Shown one piece after another: positions 43,746 through 55,000 of a stretch of 64,000 bases of DNA. Below the pieces are notes generated by a model. That model saw nothing but the letters and a program-made list of their open reading frames with translations, was not told where the DNA came from and ran no database searches. The stretch spans positions 496,001 to 560,000 of the forward strand of contig JAJGBQ010000004.1 in NCBI GenBank assembly GCA_022457065.1. Reading direction: 5' to 3'. The stretch comes from Curvularia sp. ZM96 (lineage: Eukaryota; Ascomycota; Dothideomycetes; Pleosporales; Pleosporaceae). Position numbers and translations under genes: made by a program. How positions within the stretch are numbered: position 1 is the stretch's first letter; each line of letters starts with the position of its first letter.

Positions 43746-44490
43746 ATTTTATATCTCTTTGATATGGTTGAGGCAGGAGATTAGTTACTGATATTGGTGG
43801 ATAAAGGACGTAGGACCATCTTTCTCTTATGTACTATCCAAAAGCATACTGCCAGGTACTTGTCTTCACAGAGTAAACATTACCCAGTACACACATCAGT
43901 CTTACACTTGGCTCACAGGGCGTCATAAGAGCACTTGGCACAAAATTTTGTAATGACCAGGCAGTATGCGCGCCCTGCAGAGTACGCAAGACAGCATGCA
44001 ACTAACTTGTGCGCAAGAGAGCCAATAGTTCAAGAATGATTGGTTCCTGCTTGGTCATCAATCGCTACACACTTGACCCCGGGCCTATCAAAGGCCTTCA
44101 CGAGCAATCTGGCACGCCTTAACACGCCTTTGGGCCTTGGCATGTTAAGCGGTATTTATGCACATGCAGGGCTGCGTAGACAAGCGATGATATGAACACA
44201 CCGTTATACTTGGCGACCCTGCATACACTACTCTCGATCTGGTACGCCATCCAAGTTTTTCTCCTCTTCACTTCGTAGAGAAGGATGCGCCAGATGTTGT
44301 TCATTTGTAATGTCCATGTATCAGTCCGGTTCAAATAAACAAATCCCTTAAGTCAACGCCGAGCATAGAATTGGTGCAAAGCAAGATGACGACATGCACA
44401 TCGACATGTTGGCTAACATACCCGTTCACAAACAATCGAACGTATCTTGCGCTAATACTTCCAGAAACACAATCGACTGAGCCACGCAGT
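43746..44490. other. Intergenic, nothing recognised
   Basis: About 745 bp upstream of the MFS gene and downstream of the pectate lyase gene. No supportable gene, RNA or repeat. Confidence 0.5.
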
Positions 44491-45699
44491 CTAATATGAA
44501 CCTGACACCAGGCTATTCGCCCATGCTTCGACATCTGTAAACTGACCCTCTACATCATCTGGTATTCCGTTTCCATTCGCGTCCACCCATGGCTTTCCTG
44601 GGGCAATAGTACCCGGTCCATTCATGGGGGCCGCATTCTCATCGCTGATTGTTTGTCCCAGTTTGCCATAGCTCTTCAACTCAGTGATGAGTCTTTGGTC
44701 AACCGAATCACGAACTTTGCTCGCACCAGCACTCTTCTCCGCAAGCATCAGTGCATCATCTGCCGATAAGATCTTCTCCGGAGCTGGGTACCCAAACTTC
44801 TTTGGTTGGATGACCATGCCACCATAGTTTTCCTTGGTAATGCTGATTTCTTTTCCATTCAGCACACCATCTTTGCCGGAGTCGTAGAAGTTGCCTTCAA
44901 CGTAGCCATTGAAGTTGTTATTACCACGCGTGAAAGCCGATACGGTGGTGCTAGGTCCGCTGATGAAGTAATTTCCGACGATGTTTGCCTCGCTCTTCTC
45001 ACTAGAATCACCCGCAATGTATCCGCCACCTCCTCCCCAGTTGTACACGACGTTGTTCGTGAAGTCATTTGTGCCCTTGACCTTCGGATTCCGCGTCTTA
45101 TTATCGATGTACAGGTTACGGAATAGACTGATACCATTACCCAGAGCAGTCTGCATCAAACCGCCACAAGAATGCGTTTCTAGGCCCTCTGCTATGATAC
45201 TGTTTTGCACCGTTATATTGCCGACTTCAGATCCGGAGATGGAGAAAGTTTCGTCACGGCCCCAAGAGACAGATACGTGGTCGAAAATCATGTTGTGTCC
45301 TTCTGCTATCGTGATAGCATCTTTGCCACTGCTCCCTTTTTTGCCCATGCGAATGCGGATATAGCGCACGATGGCATCGTCGGCGTTACTGAAGCTCCAG
45401 CCATTTCCATAGACGGTGATTCCGTCACCGGGCGCCGTTTGGCCTAGGATGCTGACGCGTTTTGATACTACCATACGGTCGCTGATGGTGATGAGGCCAC
45501 CGACGGAAAACACAACTATTCGGTCGGGTTTCGAAACGGCATCACGTAGTGAGCCAGGACCGGTATCGTTAAGGTTTGTGACGACGTAGACGGAGCCGCC
45601 TCGGCCACCAACAGCATTGCGACCGAATCCTTCGGCACCAGGGAAAGCAAGAGCCGAAGCTGATGTAGCTAGCAGAGGGAGGAACGCAAGGAACTGCAT
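44491..45699 (-). CDS. Secreted pectate lyase, polysaccharide lyase family 1 type
   Basis: Single exon, 402 residues; the start is the ATG of MQFLAFLPLLATSASALA, a clear signal peptide, and not the in-frame ATG-like start further upstream. The mature part begins FPGAEGFGRNAVGGRGGSVY and holds LNDTGPGSLRDAV, FSVGGLI, IVRYIRIRMG and FDHVSVSWGRDETFS, the right-handed parallel beta-helix pattern of PL1 pectate lyases. It cuts demethylated pectin by beta-elimination outside the cell with calcium. Odd: the C-terminus carries DANGNGIPDDVE, which looks like a calcium-binding EF-hand or dockerin-like loop. It would act on the product of the nearby pectin methylesterase. Confidence 0.92.
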   Translation of the reverse strand: MQFLAFLPLLATSASALAFPGAEGFGRNAVGGRGGSVYVVTNLNDTGPGSLRDAVSKPDRIVVFSVGGLITISDRMVVSKRVSILGQTAPGDGITVYGNGWSFSNADDAIVRYIRIRMGKKGSSGKDAITIAEGHNMIFDHVSVSWGRDETFSISGSEVGNITVQNSIIAEGLETHSCGGLMQTALGNGISLFRNLYIDNKTRNPKVKGTNDFTNNVVYNWGGGGGYIAGDSSEKSEANIVGNYFISGPSTTVSAFTRGNNNFNGYVEGNFYDSGKDGVLNGKEISITKENYGGMVIQPKKFGYPAPEKILSADDALMLAEKSAGASKVRDSVDQRLITELKSYGKLGQTISDENAAPMNGPGTIAPGKPWVDANGNGIPDDVEGQFTDVEAWANSLVSGSY

Positions 45700-46585
45700 G
45701 ATGCGATGCGAGGGTATTGAGTGTGTTAGACTCCGGCCCTTGGCCATGGGGCTCGCTCTTTATCCTAGATGGACGAACGTCAACTACTAACATTCGTGAG
45801 TAGAACATGCCACTATAAATTCATCATTTCCTTTCCAGTCATATTACCGAAGTGCGTTGTCTCTAGAGCGGCCCACGGGTAGCTGATTGTGGCAGTATGT
45901 TGTTCCTTTAATTTACCCCAGGTAAGCCACCATCCTGGTCGACACGGAGATTTGGGTGCACGTTCCTCCAATCATACCCGACCACAATACGGCCGCCGGT
46001 TCTGCTGAAAATACTCCAAGCCAACACGTGGGGTCAGAGACATCGTAAGTTGACGTGTGATACTGGCAAGCACGTAGGATCGAGAATCCGATAAGCACAG
46101 CTCATGCTTCCAGCTAGTTCTGTGTAGCTTAGAAGCGCAGCCAACATGAACGTCTAGGATCCCAGTAATCCAGCCGCAAAATCATCATATACAGTGTACA
46201 TTTAAAAGATTCCATGATAAGACATTTACGGCCTGGCAGGGTGCACTCGGTTATTCGGAGCTTGGAACAGCTTCCAGAGCAAGTTAGTAAACCAGGTGTA
46301 TCGAGTATGTCCGGGATGCGCAGGACTCTTGAAGTGGTAGCGATGCAACTGTGGTGCATATGCCAAAATACCACTGGCCATCGCGGGTATACTAATGGCG
46401 GTGCGCTGAGTATATGCGCAATGTTCAGCAGCCAGAACAAGCGCCAAAGAAACTTCCAGCTTGCTGTTGAGAATACAAGACGAGGGAACTGGTCTTTTCG
46501 CTCTTGATGGAGATTTTGAATGCCAATAGTGGAGTACCAAAGGATCCCAGCCCTGGCTAGAAGGAATAGCAATCGTGAGCTCATT
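45700..46585. other. Intergenic, no supportable gene
   Basis: About 890 bp. A 151-codon open frame at 46129-46584 (minus) lies just downstream of the CHORD-like gene; it has no leader, family signal or codon evenness and is left out. Confidence 0.5.
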
Positions 46586-47641
46586 CTACGTCACTATGGT
46601 CTCGAGTAGGTCTTCTCGCAGGTCTCGTTCGGCGATATGATTCCCACCAAAATCGCACCCAACAGACAACATATCTTCATAGCAACAGCTCCACACTATC
46701 CTCCCATCTTCTTGCTTCATTCTCCCTCCGGGATGGTAGATGCAAGGCTGTGAACTATCGGAGAAGGGCTCATGGCATTTGACGCAAGTCTTGGTCGTTT
46801 GCGAACTCGCCTTCTGAGTTGCCACATCTGTATCTGAAGTGCGATTGGTATTGGATGAGCCCTTGGGCAAGTTCTGTAATGGCGTTCTGGTAGCATTTGG
46901 ATGCATTACCTTTTGCGCAGAAGGACCAGGACGGCGTAGTTCACGGTCAGGACTAGTAGTGGAGGGACGACTAAGAATTGGGTTCCAATCATTAGGAGTT
47001 GAGGGCCTGTACGGATCACGCTCGGCTCGAGGTGTTGATTGGAACGCGTAGGTATGCTGTCTGGCTGAACTTGTCTGGTCCCCGGGTCTCTGCCAGGGAA
47101 GCCTATTTCTCCTTGGATTGTAGGGAGTATGCTCCGCCAATCGCCTCTCGTTGTCGTTCAGAGGAACAGGTTCTCGGATGTGGGGATATGCCCGGTGTTT
47201 GCTAACAATACCACGTGCAGAGATCGAGTAAGGCGCTAGGCCCCGTACTAGCGCTCCAGATAATGCAGGCGAGAGCTGGCAAAGCTCTAACAGCACCTTT
47301 CGCAGATCATGGGGATCAGTCGTTGCAAGTATCGCATTGAGATGATTGGGATGGATCTGCCGTGTTTGCTGTGGACTACTAGGCATACGGTTAGATGCTG
47401 CTAGCGGGCTAGAGTTCTTGTAGACACGTGATGGTTGGCCAGGCTCCGGTATGATTCGTGGAAAATGACCCGTCTCCTGTTTTACGCGTGGCGCACTGTG
47501 AGGCCATCCAGAGTATGGCTGAGGCTGTTGTGAAGGCACGCGAATCTGTTCTTTTGTGCGTGGTGGAGATTCAGGCTCTGGTGAGGAAAGTGTGAGATCG
47601 ATTGTGTCGAAGCCATCCCTATTCCTTTGTGGGCGCGCCAT
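46586..47641 (-). CDS. CHORD-like zinc-binding protein with disordered N-terminus
   Basis: Single exon, 351 residues from the ATG of MARPQRNRDGFDTIDLTLSS. The first 280 residues are disordered, Pro/Arg/Gln-rich, with a SUMO-interacting-motif-like start (FDTIDLTLSSPEPE). A short helical segment (NHLNAILATTDPHDLRKVLL) sits near 105-140. The last 65 residues have CVKCHEPF, CIYHPGG, WSCCYED, GC and a final NH, matching in order the Cys/His ligands of a CHORD-type zinc module (C-x2-C, CxYHPG, WSCC, GC). True CHORD proteins (RAR1, CHP1) are Hsp90 partners; this one has a single module and no CS domain, so function is open. Confidence 0.75.
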   Translation of the reverse strand: MARPQRNRDGFDTIDLTLSSPEPESPPRTKEQIRVPSQQPQPYSGWPHSAPRVKQETGHFPRIIPEPGQPSRVYKNSSPLAASNRMPSSPQQTRQIHPNHLNAILATTDPHDLRKVLLELCQLSPALSGALVRGLAPYSISARGIVSKHRAYPHIREPVPLNDNERRLAEHTPYNPRRNRLPWQRPGDQTSSARQHTYAFQSTPRAERDPYRPSTPNDWNPILSRPSTTSPDRELRRPGPSAQKVMHPNATRTPLQNLPKGSSNTNRTSDTDVATQKASSQTTKTCVKCHEPFSDSSQPCIYHPGGRMKQEDGRIVWSCCYEDMLSVGCDFGGNHIAERDLREDLLETIVT

Positions 47642-48446
47642 GGCGAGATAAGAATAAGAAGAGCCCGAGAACGTTAATTGCGACACGACGTTGTCAACTG
47701 TCGACGTGAAGTGTCGTTGACTGTCATCCTACGCCTACGACAGGAAGCTTCGGAGCCGAGATCCGATGCGAAAACAGGTTAGCGCGGACAGATCAGCTGC
47801 GGCTAGTGCTCTCTCAAAGTGACATACCTAATATGCTGTTCAAAGCCTATTGAGCCATGAATCAGCCACAGTGTCGCACGAACAGCAATCATCGAGTAGC
47901 TTACATACTAGAGCCCATGGACTGGCCCGGCAAAACACACACTCAGGTCCGCACGTAAGCCTTCGCCGTCTCCGGGTGTGGACTGGCTTCTGCTCAAGCA
48001 TTGGGTAGGTCACAATAGTTCACCTCGTTACGCTCACCATAGTGTAGAAGGCTTGTTTCCACTACCGTGTCACCTAACCTGCTTCCGAGTAGCGCACTAG
48101 GACAACTGTTTAGTGCACAGACTGAATATATGAGGGTTTGTCCGGGGTACCCACCATTCCCCCGAATGCGACCGCTATACGTATTTCGGGCTTTTCCATC
48201 ATGAAAAAAATAGATTAAGTGACAAGGGGTATGATTTCACTGCCGATCGAAATCGGGAATGTCTGTGGACACGAAATGCATGGTGTAAACCGGTCCCCCC
48301 TTGCACAACTACCCAGGAACGCCCGTTGAAATGGCATGGGTTAAACGACTGGGGTTCAGACCTATAAGTACACCATTCCAGGCTCAATTTGTGGCCGTAC
48401 CCTTGTCTGCTCGTTACCTTCGTCTTTCCCCCACAGTTAAATAACA
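47642..48446. other. Divergent promoter region, CHORD-like gene and pectin methylesterase
   Basis: About 800 bp. On the esterase side it holds CCGGGG at 48142-48147, which fits the CreA repressor consensus SYGGRG, and TATAAG at 48363-48368, some 80 bp before the start codon. Carbon repression is inferred only. Confidence 0.5.
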
Positions 48447-49463
48447 ATGCGAGCCACCATCGCATTTGTGCTTTCGCTTGCCGCTGTCGCTGTCGCAGCG
48501 CCTGCTGAACATGTTCCGCGCGCCGGATCTGTTGCTCGTACATCGGCCCCTGCTGGTTGCCTGACTGTAGGCGGTAACGGCAAATACAAGACTGTACAGT
48601 CTGCTGTTAATGCCCTTAGCAATTCCACCTCGAATGGACAGTGCATCTTCATCTCCAAAGGCACCTACAATGAGCAGGTCTATATTCAACAGCTAAATTC
48701 ACCCCTGGCCATCCATGGCGAGACTAAGGACACAAGGGATTACCAAGGAAACACTGTGACCATCATCCAGGGCAAGGGCAGTGATACTGCTCCCAACAAC
48801 GACGCAACCGCTACCCTGCGCGCATGGACCACCAACTTGAAAGTCTACAACATCAATCTCGTCAACACTCGTGGCCAAGGGGCAGTAGGGCTTGCTGTGA
48901 GCGCTTGGGCAGACAAGCAAGGCTATTATGGTTGCGCGTTCAAGGGTTACCAAGACACCGTGTTGGCACAACTCGGTAACCAAGTCTACGCAAAATCTTA
49001 CATCGAAGGCGCCACCGACTTTATCTGGGGCCAGAACGCAAGGGCATGGTTCGATGGCTGCTATATCGGTGTTCTGGAGGCTGAATATGGCTGGATCACT
49101 GCCAACGGCCGCAATTCCACATCCAACCCGTCGTATTACGTGATCAACAAGTCCAAGGTGACCCACGCCATTGGAGCAAAGGTTGCCACCGGTGCCTATT
49201 ACCTCGGTCGTCCGTGGCGGAATTATGCTCGTGTTGTATTCCAGGAGACAAGCCTTAGCGATGTCATCAACCCCCAAGGCTGGGCAATTTGGGATGCCGG
49301 CGATGACAGAACCGACCATGTTTCCTATGGCGAATACAAGAACACTGGTGAGGGGGCCAAAGGGAACAGGTCATTTGGAAAGAGCCTCAGTGCCGCTGTC
49401 AGCATCAGCGAAGTACTGGGAAGCAACTATAAGAGCTGGGTTGATGTGTCGTACTTGTCTTAG
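48447..49463 (+). CDS. Secreted pectin methylesterase (carbohydrate esterase family 8)
   Basis: Single exon, 338 residues. Residues 1-18 are a signal peptide (MRATIAFVLSLAAVAVAA), and a PRAGSVAR stretch may be a propeptide site. The mature enzyme begins GCLTVGGNGKYKTVQSAVNA. Active-site marks: Gln in GYQDTV, the two Asp residues in QDTVLAQ and GATDFIWG, and Arg in YYLGRPWRNYARV. It removes methyl esters from pectin outside the cell, yielding substrate for pectate lyase. Length is usual for fungal CE8 proteins. The upstream region has a TATA-like and a CreA-like site. Confidence 0.95.
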   Translation: MRATIAFVLSLAAVAVAAPAEHVPRAGSVARTSAPAGCLTVGGNGKYKTVQSAVNALSNSTSNGQCIFISKGTYNEQVYIQQLNSPLAIHGETKDTRDYQGNTVTIIQGKGSDTAPNNDATATLRAWTTNLKVYNINLVNTRGQGAVGLAVSAWADKQGYYGCAFKGYQDTVLAQLGNQVYAKSYIEGATDFIWGQNARAWFDGCYIGVLEAEYGWITANGRNSTSNPSYYVINKSKVTHAIGAKVATGAYYLGRPWRNYARVVFQETSLSDVINPQGWAIWDAGDDRTDHVSYGEYKNTGEGAKGNRSFGKSLSAAVSISEVLGSNYKSWVDVSYLS

Positions 49464-49873
49464 GCCAGTGCGATATATTGCAGCATGGTTGAGAAAGCTT
49501 ATTTTCCTGTCAATATCTTGTTAACAATAGAAAGTGTGCCAGGGCACCCTTGCCAATCTGACGGCTCTACACACCATTTCGTTATACCAAAAGAAAAATC
49601 AACATACATTCTAGAAATTGATTCACATCAAGAGTTCCCAGGCGCTCAATCTCAATGCATTTGTGGTTGAGGTGAGCGCAGTCTAGATGCAGGCGTGCGA
49701 CCAATGGGTACAAAGAGGCAGGAACGCGCCTGACCCACTTGCGGGTCACGCGGAACCTAGCTACTTTTACTTTGCTCACCGGCAACTAGAAAAGAGTTTC
49801 TTTAAATATCACCTTGCGCTCCGATAATTTGCGTGAGTTTCTCTTCCCGTCTTACGAGGACATCTAGTAAGCC
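49464..49873. other. Intergenic, nothing recognised
   Basis: About 410 bp between two plus-strand genes, holding the esterase 3' end and the transporter promoter. Confidence 0.5.
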
Positions 49874-51263
49874 ATGTCATACGGCACGCTGCAAGACACG
49901 CCTCCAGCGGCCGGACGTGCCAAGGTGCGCTTTGCACCAGACACATTGCCAACACCTGCCTCATCACATCACCCCGATGAAGACTCGACTCTGGACGCGG
50001 AGAAAGAAACATTTTGGGCAAGAACAAGATCAGGGCTGAAAAGTTTCTACGACCGTAACTTTGGTCTTTTTCTCGTCTTCCTTGCTCAATCATGTGGATC
50101 TGTTGTGAGCTATTTCCTTTCAGATCCCGCTTCTCCAATGTATGCGTTGACTGATCATAGCTCAGATGAATCTTGCAGCAAAGTTGCTAGCAAATGACCC
50201 CAGCATTAAGTTTCATGCGTTGCAAATCATCTTCATTCGTATGATATCTACTAGCATTTTGTGCTCAATATACTGTTGGTACCACAACATACCTGACTTC
50301 CCCTTTGGAAAGAGAGGAATTAGGTGGCTGCTGGTATTGAGAGGATCGTCGGGGTTTATTGGATTGTTCGGCATATACTGTAAGTGTGTTTCATGTTCCT
50401 CGGGGATTTTCTCGACCCGTTATTCATAGTACGAAGGAGAGATAGGCGGAGCAGGTGAACAAAAAAGTATCGACGGTAAAAGCATCAACGGAACTAGGGC
50501 CGATGCTGACAGAGCTCTAGATTCCCTGTCTTGGCTTGAATTCTCCGACGCCACGGTGATTACTTTTCTCGTGCCTACCATGACAGCCATCGTCTGTTTC
50601 CTCTGGCTCCGCGAGCCATTCACATGGAAAGAAGGTCTTTGCAGTTTAATTGCATTCGTGGGAGTTCTATTCGTCGCCCGCCCACCATGGCTATTCCCCC
50701 ATACCCACCGCCCTTCTTCAGACGAACCAAAAGCCCCAGTATTCTCCGTCACACCTCAGCAGCGCGCTCTGGCCATTCTTGTCGCCATTATCGGCACGTT
50801 GGGAGCCAGTACAGCCTATGCTACGATCCGCGTCATAGGAAACCGCGCTCATTCTTTGGTGTCGGTGAACTGCTTCGGCTTGATCTCGGCTGTGGGGTCT
50901 TTTTTCATCATCCTTGTGCACCCAGAGTTGCATTTCACCTTACCCACTACCGCGTTGCAGTGGCTTTTAATCGCCATCATTGCTTTATTTGGATTTCTGC
51001 TACAATTCCTGCTTACAGAGGGTTTGCAACGAGAGAGAGGCGGCAGAGCTACTAATCTGACGTATCTGCAGCTGGTATTTGCACTTGTGGTTGAGAGGGT
51101 CATTTGGGGCACCACACCGCCAGTGGAGAGTCTGGCGGGTGCGGCGCTTATTATATTGGCGGCAGTTGCAGTTAGTCTGCAGAAACAGGCTGAAAAAGGA
51201 GAGGGGAAGGGCAAGCAGACTGAGGACGAGGAGACGAGGCTGTTGGAGGAAGAGGCGGAGTGA
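49874..51263 (+). CDS. Drug/metabolite transporter superfamily (EamA/SLC35-like) membrane protein
   Basis: Three exons, 49874-50104, 50166-50379, 50521-51263; 395 residues. The joins restore SCGSV-MNLAAKLL and GIY-Y-SLSWLEFSDATVITF, the latter being the standard EamA block before TVITFLVPTMTAIVCFLWLR. About ten membrane segments in two EamA halves (LREPFTWKEGLCSLIAFVGV is the end of the first). Cytosolic N-terminus of about 60 residues and acidic tail (EDEETRLLEEEAE). Related fungal proteins lie in plasma, Golgi or vacuolar membranes; the cargo is unknown. The 141-bp third-exon intron is longer than average here. Confidence 0.88.
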
Positions 51264-52067
51264 GGCAGTCAACGCCTTTTCTGGTGCAGTGTTTTGCATA
51301 GCGCGCTTAATCTGGTTGTAAAGGCATGGAACGTAAAAGTTTATATTAGGAGGCGCTATACATAGAGCCTGTGTCAGTTGTATATTCATTGCGAGCAGTT
51401 GGGAGGCAACGTTTTGTATACCATGCACGTAGTGGGTCTCTCTAGCGTTGCGGCCTTATCGCCTTATCGCCGCTGCGGGGAAGACGCGACGCGACTGCAT
51501 GTCCGACCCTGTCTGGTTTTCTGTACCACGAATACGGCTGGGTTTCACCGGCATGGCCATCTCCATAGGAAAAGACAGAAGATCTACGTAGTTTCATCTA
51601 GAGGTACATGACAGGTAACATTAGCCAGTGGTGACGTGACGAGGCCAGTCACGCGCATGGCACCATACCCCACAAACCATGATAAGCGGCCGCCCGGAGC
51701 TTGCGCGCAGCGCGGGGGTAAGGCAACGACGCCACCACGCCCTGGGAGCACATCTCCTGATTCTCTGCCCTTCTTCGAAGCTTCCTTGACGTATCGCATT
51801 CGTATCGACTCTAGAATAGAGTGCATTGTTTAGAGAGCCCTTCCATCCCAACCTGCCCGGTGAATTCGTCAGTTCATGTGACCACTATCCGCTGTATCAG
51901 CCCTGCTCCGAGGAGCCGCTGGTGCCTTGCTGTAAAGTGTAATCGATTCAGCGGTAATTATATTCCGCGATCTAATGCTGCATCAAATCTGACATGCCAG
52001 TTCAGGTCGATATCTTTAGAGCATTGTCTGTCCCAATTCCTCGCAAGTTCGCCCCTTTACCTCGACA
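51264..52067. other. Intergenic, nothing recognised
   Basis: About 800 bp before the large mitochondrial-type gene. Small open frames around 51584-51851 are strand shadows of each other. No gene supported. Confidence 0.5.
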
Positions 52068-55000
52068 ATGACCTGGTGGCGCCGCGACTCGACCTTCTCC
52101 CCTGTTCAGCGCTACGCGCAACGTTTACTCCGCTCACACGAATCTGCTCTTCGTACACGAGGTTTCTCCCGTACACCACCTCAGAACGCCCCCCATGGAG
52201 ATGACAAAGGATCAGATCGTCCAGCTGGCATGTCCAACCTGGAGTGGATGCAACTGCAGCACTATCAGCGGTGGCGAAAGAAGCTGATGGAGGATCCATA
52301 TCAGACTCTCTTCGGCGCGAGCAACGACATGCTGAATGGGAAGGGATTGAAGGACTGGGAGTGGATTAGTAACTCCTTTCCCAAATGGATGCTGAGGGAG
52401 ATTGGCGGCCATGAAGATGCCAACCCACCGTCGAAGCGCGACAAAGACACAAACTCCTCGAAGAGATACTCGAAGAAGACAGAGATGGAAAACGTCTTGT
52501 CAAGCTCCCCCAGAGAGAGGGAATCCTATTTCCCGCAGCCTACTCCTAGGACAACACGAATTGGAGGCGATGATTCTCGTGGTATCATATCACCCTCAGA
52601 TCTGAGGAGGCCAAGGGAGCACCCTGAGGTTACAGGCATTGGTAAAAGCGTAGAAACGAGCACCGAGCCTAGCTCTGACACTCATGGTTCCACAGTTTCA
52701 GCAAGCGCACCTCAGACTTCACAGCATACGCCACCAACACCGCCAAAGACTACACAGTCGTTCAGTGACTATATAGTCAAGACAAAGTCCAATGCGGCAA
52801 GCAAGGTGGAGCATTTGGATAAAACTCAAAACGAGAGCGGGGCCTCTTTCATGGATGGATTCCTTTCGGAAAACCCTCAGCAAGAAGAGCGAACAGTCAG
52901 TAGCTCGTCTGACGTCTCTACATGGAAGGAGACGACACTACAAAGACGTTTGTCGCAAAGTGATGTGATGAAGCACAAAGCCAGCGAGGAAACTTCAGCA
53001 AGTACGCCAGTTGTCAAGGAAGGTGAAAACGCGTCGTCAATTTCAGTTGCAAGCGAGCATCCTCGAATGCCACCAGTGGCGGAAACTATCCCCACGGCAG
53101 CCACGCATGAAAGTCAAAAGTTGCCAAAGTCAGAAGATAAAAATACACTAGGAGATAGTGCTGTACCTACTCGGTCGACGTCAGAGACGCTGAGTCAATT
53201 GCCTGAAGATGATATTGATTTTTTGAGTGCGGCCGATATTCGCGCGTCCATGGGCATGAAGAGGAGCAAAATCGTCAGCGATGAACAAAAGAAAGCTGAA
53301 CGAGAAAACCTGGAAAAGTCGTTTACAGATGCGCATGTTGAGAGTGAAGGGGTCGACCCAATGATTGAATCCAAGGTCATCAATGATCAACTCGTCCGCC
53401 GCATAGAGCGTAAAATGCAGATGCCGGATGAGCCAGAGGTCAATGAGTCTCAACCGACTACAAAACCTGAGCAGTCCTCAGACCTGGCAAGTGAGACCCA
53501 GATAGAGTCTAGTATTGAGCGCATGAGATCTTGGCTCGAGCAAGGCGGTGCCATATTCTCAAACTACTTCTGGCAGGATCCGACAGAGGAAGCGAATGCA
53601 AAGGAGACTCGCCTATTTTTCGACAAGGTGCTTGCGCGTATTCGCAAGGGACGCTCAACGATGAAGCAGGTCATTGAGGATCTAGAGACAGATATTCCTT
53701 CGTCCAAGCCACTTCTAAAGCGAATGAAAGCTGACGAAGACCTTCTGGACTCCGCAATCCATGCTCTGCGGCAACGCTCGGGCAGCGGCAAAATGCAACC
53801 GTTGACACCCAAGAAAGTCCGAGCTATACAATCCTTGCGCTTGAAGTATCAGGACACCGACAGCGACCTGAACAAGGCTTACGTGGCTCTTCAGGAGATC
53901 GACAAGTCGGATAGTGCCAAGAACATGCCCTTGGCGTTCAAGCAGCGACTTGGCCTGGCAGCGAAGATCATCCAGAAAAATGCTCATCTTACGCGTTATT
54001 TGATCTGGAGTTTGCAGGCTCGTCTCGAGGACCCGGACATTGATCCAACCATGCTGCCAAACTACAAAGCTGTGGCAAATAGCCTACTGACTTTAAGAGA
54101 TACACAAATGGCTCTATCCCGGTTGGTGGACCGCGCTATGTTGGTGTATGGTGTAATGCCACAAACTGTAGAGAATGTCGACTCGATGGGTCAAACCAGC
54201 GTAAACACATCGACTCAGCATGGGGAGATGCTTCCTTCAGAGGCGTCTGCCAGTATGACCGAGGTTGACAAAGCCCAACTTCGTGCGAAGATAGCCGCAG
54301 AAGAACGCCTTGCCAATGAGGTTGACGCACAAAAGTCTGCAATGCGCGGACTGTCAGATGATGGTTACGTGCGTGAATCGAACGAAATAGGAAAGAAACC
54401 CTTCGAAGAGCGATCTCCACTCGATCATAGTCTCTATAGGCCTTTTGGACAAGTCTTGCAGAGCTTGGGCAGTGAATTGCCTTTGGGAATGGAAGCGACC
54501 AAACCACAAGAGAAAGCGACACAGAAGTACAATGATGCTGAACTAGTTGTCGAGCTTCAGAAGGCTTACGAAGATACATATGGGCCGATCACCGCTGGCC
54601 ACATGCAAGTGGCCGAGGCAGCTGAGGAGATGAAACAGGAACAAGAGAACGATGTCAAGAAGTTCGATATGTTGAAGGATGACCCCACAACTTGTGATGA
54701 GGCTCCTCAGCAGGCCAGTGTCACTCAGATGCCCGAAACCCAAGTCACCGAGGAGACAACAGAAGCAGTTGCCACTCCACAAGCAGTACAAGAGGACGAC
54801 GCTGTAACTGCGCAGCCCGAGTGCTCTGTGGAAGACATTGCTTCATCACCTCAACCTACTGAAGTGCCCCCAGAATCTGCCGTTGAGACATCTTCCACAG
54901 CGAGCACATCCCCCGTCCCAATCGCCGACCTCCCAACACACTACACGATCCTAATCCATGACGCAGAAACAAACACAATCTCACTCACAACCTCGACCTC

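Noticed and set aside
46129..46584. 151-codon minus-strand open frame downstream of the CHORD-like gene
   Set aside because: No leader, family motif or splice support; Trp/Cys/Arg-rich composition typical of non-coding sequence.
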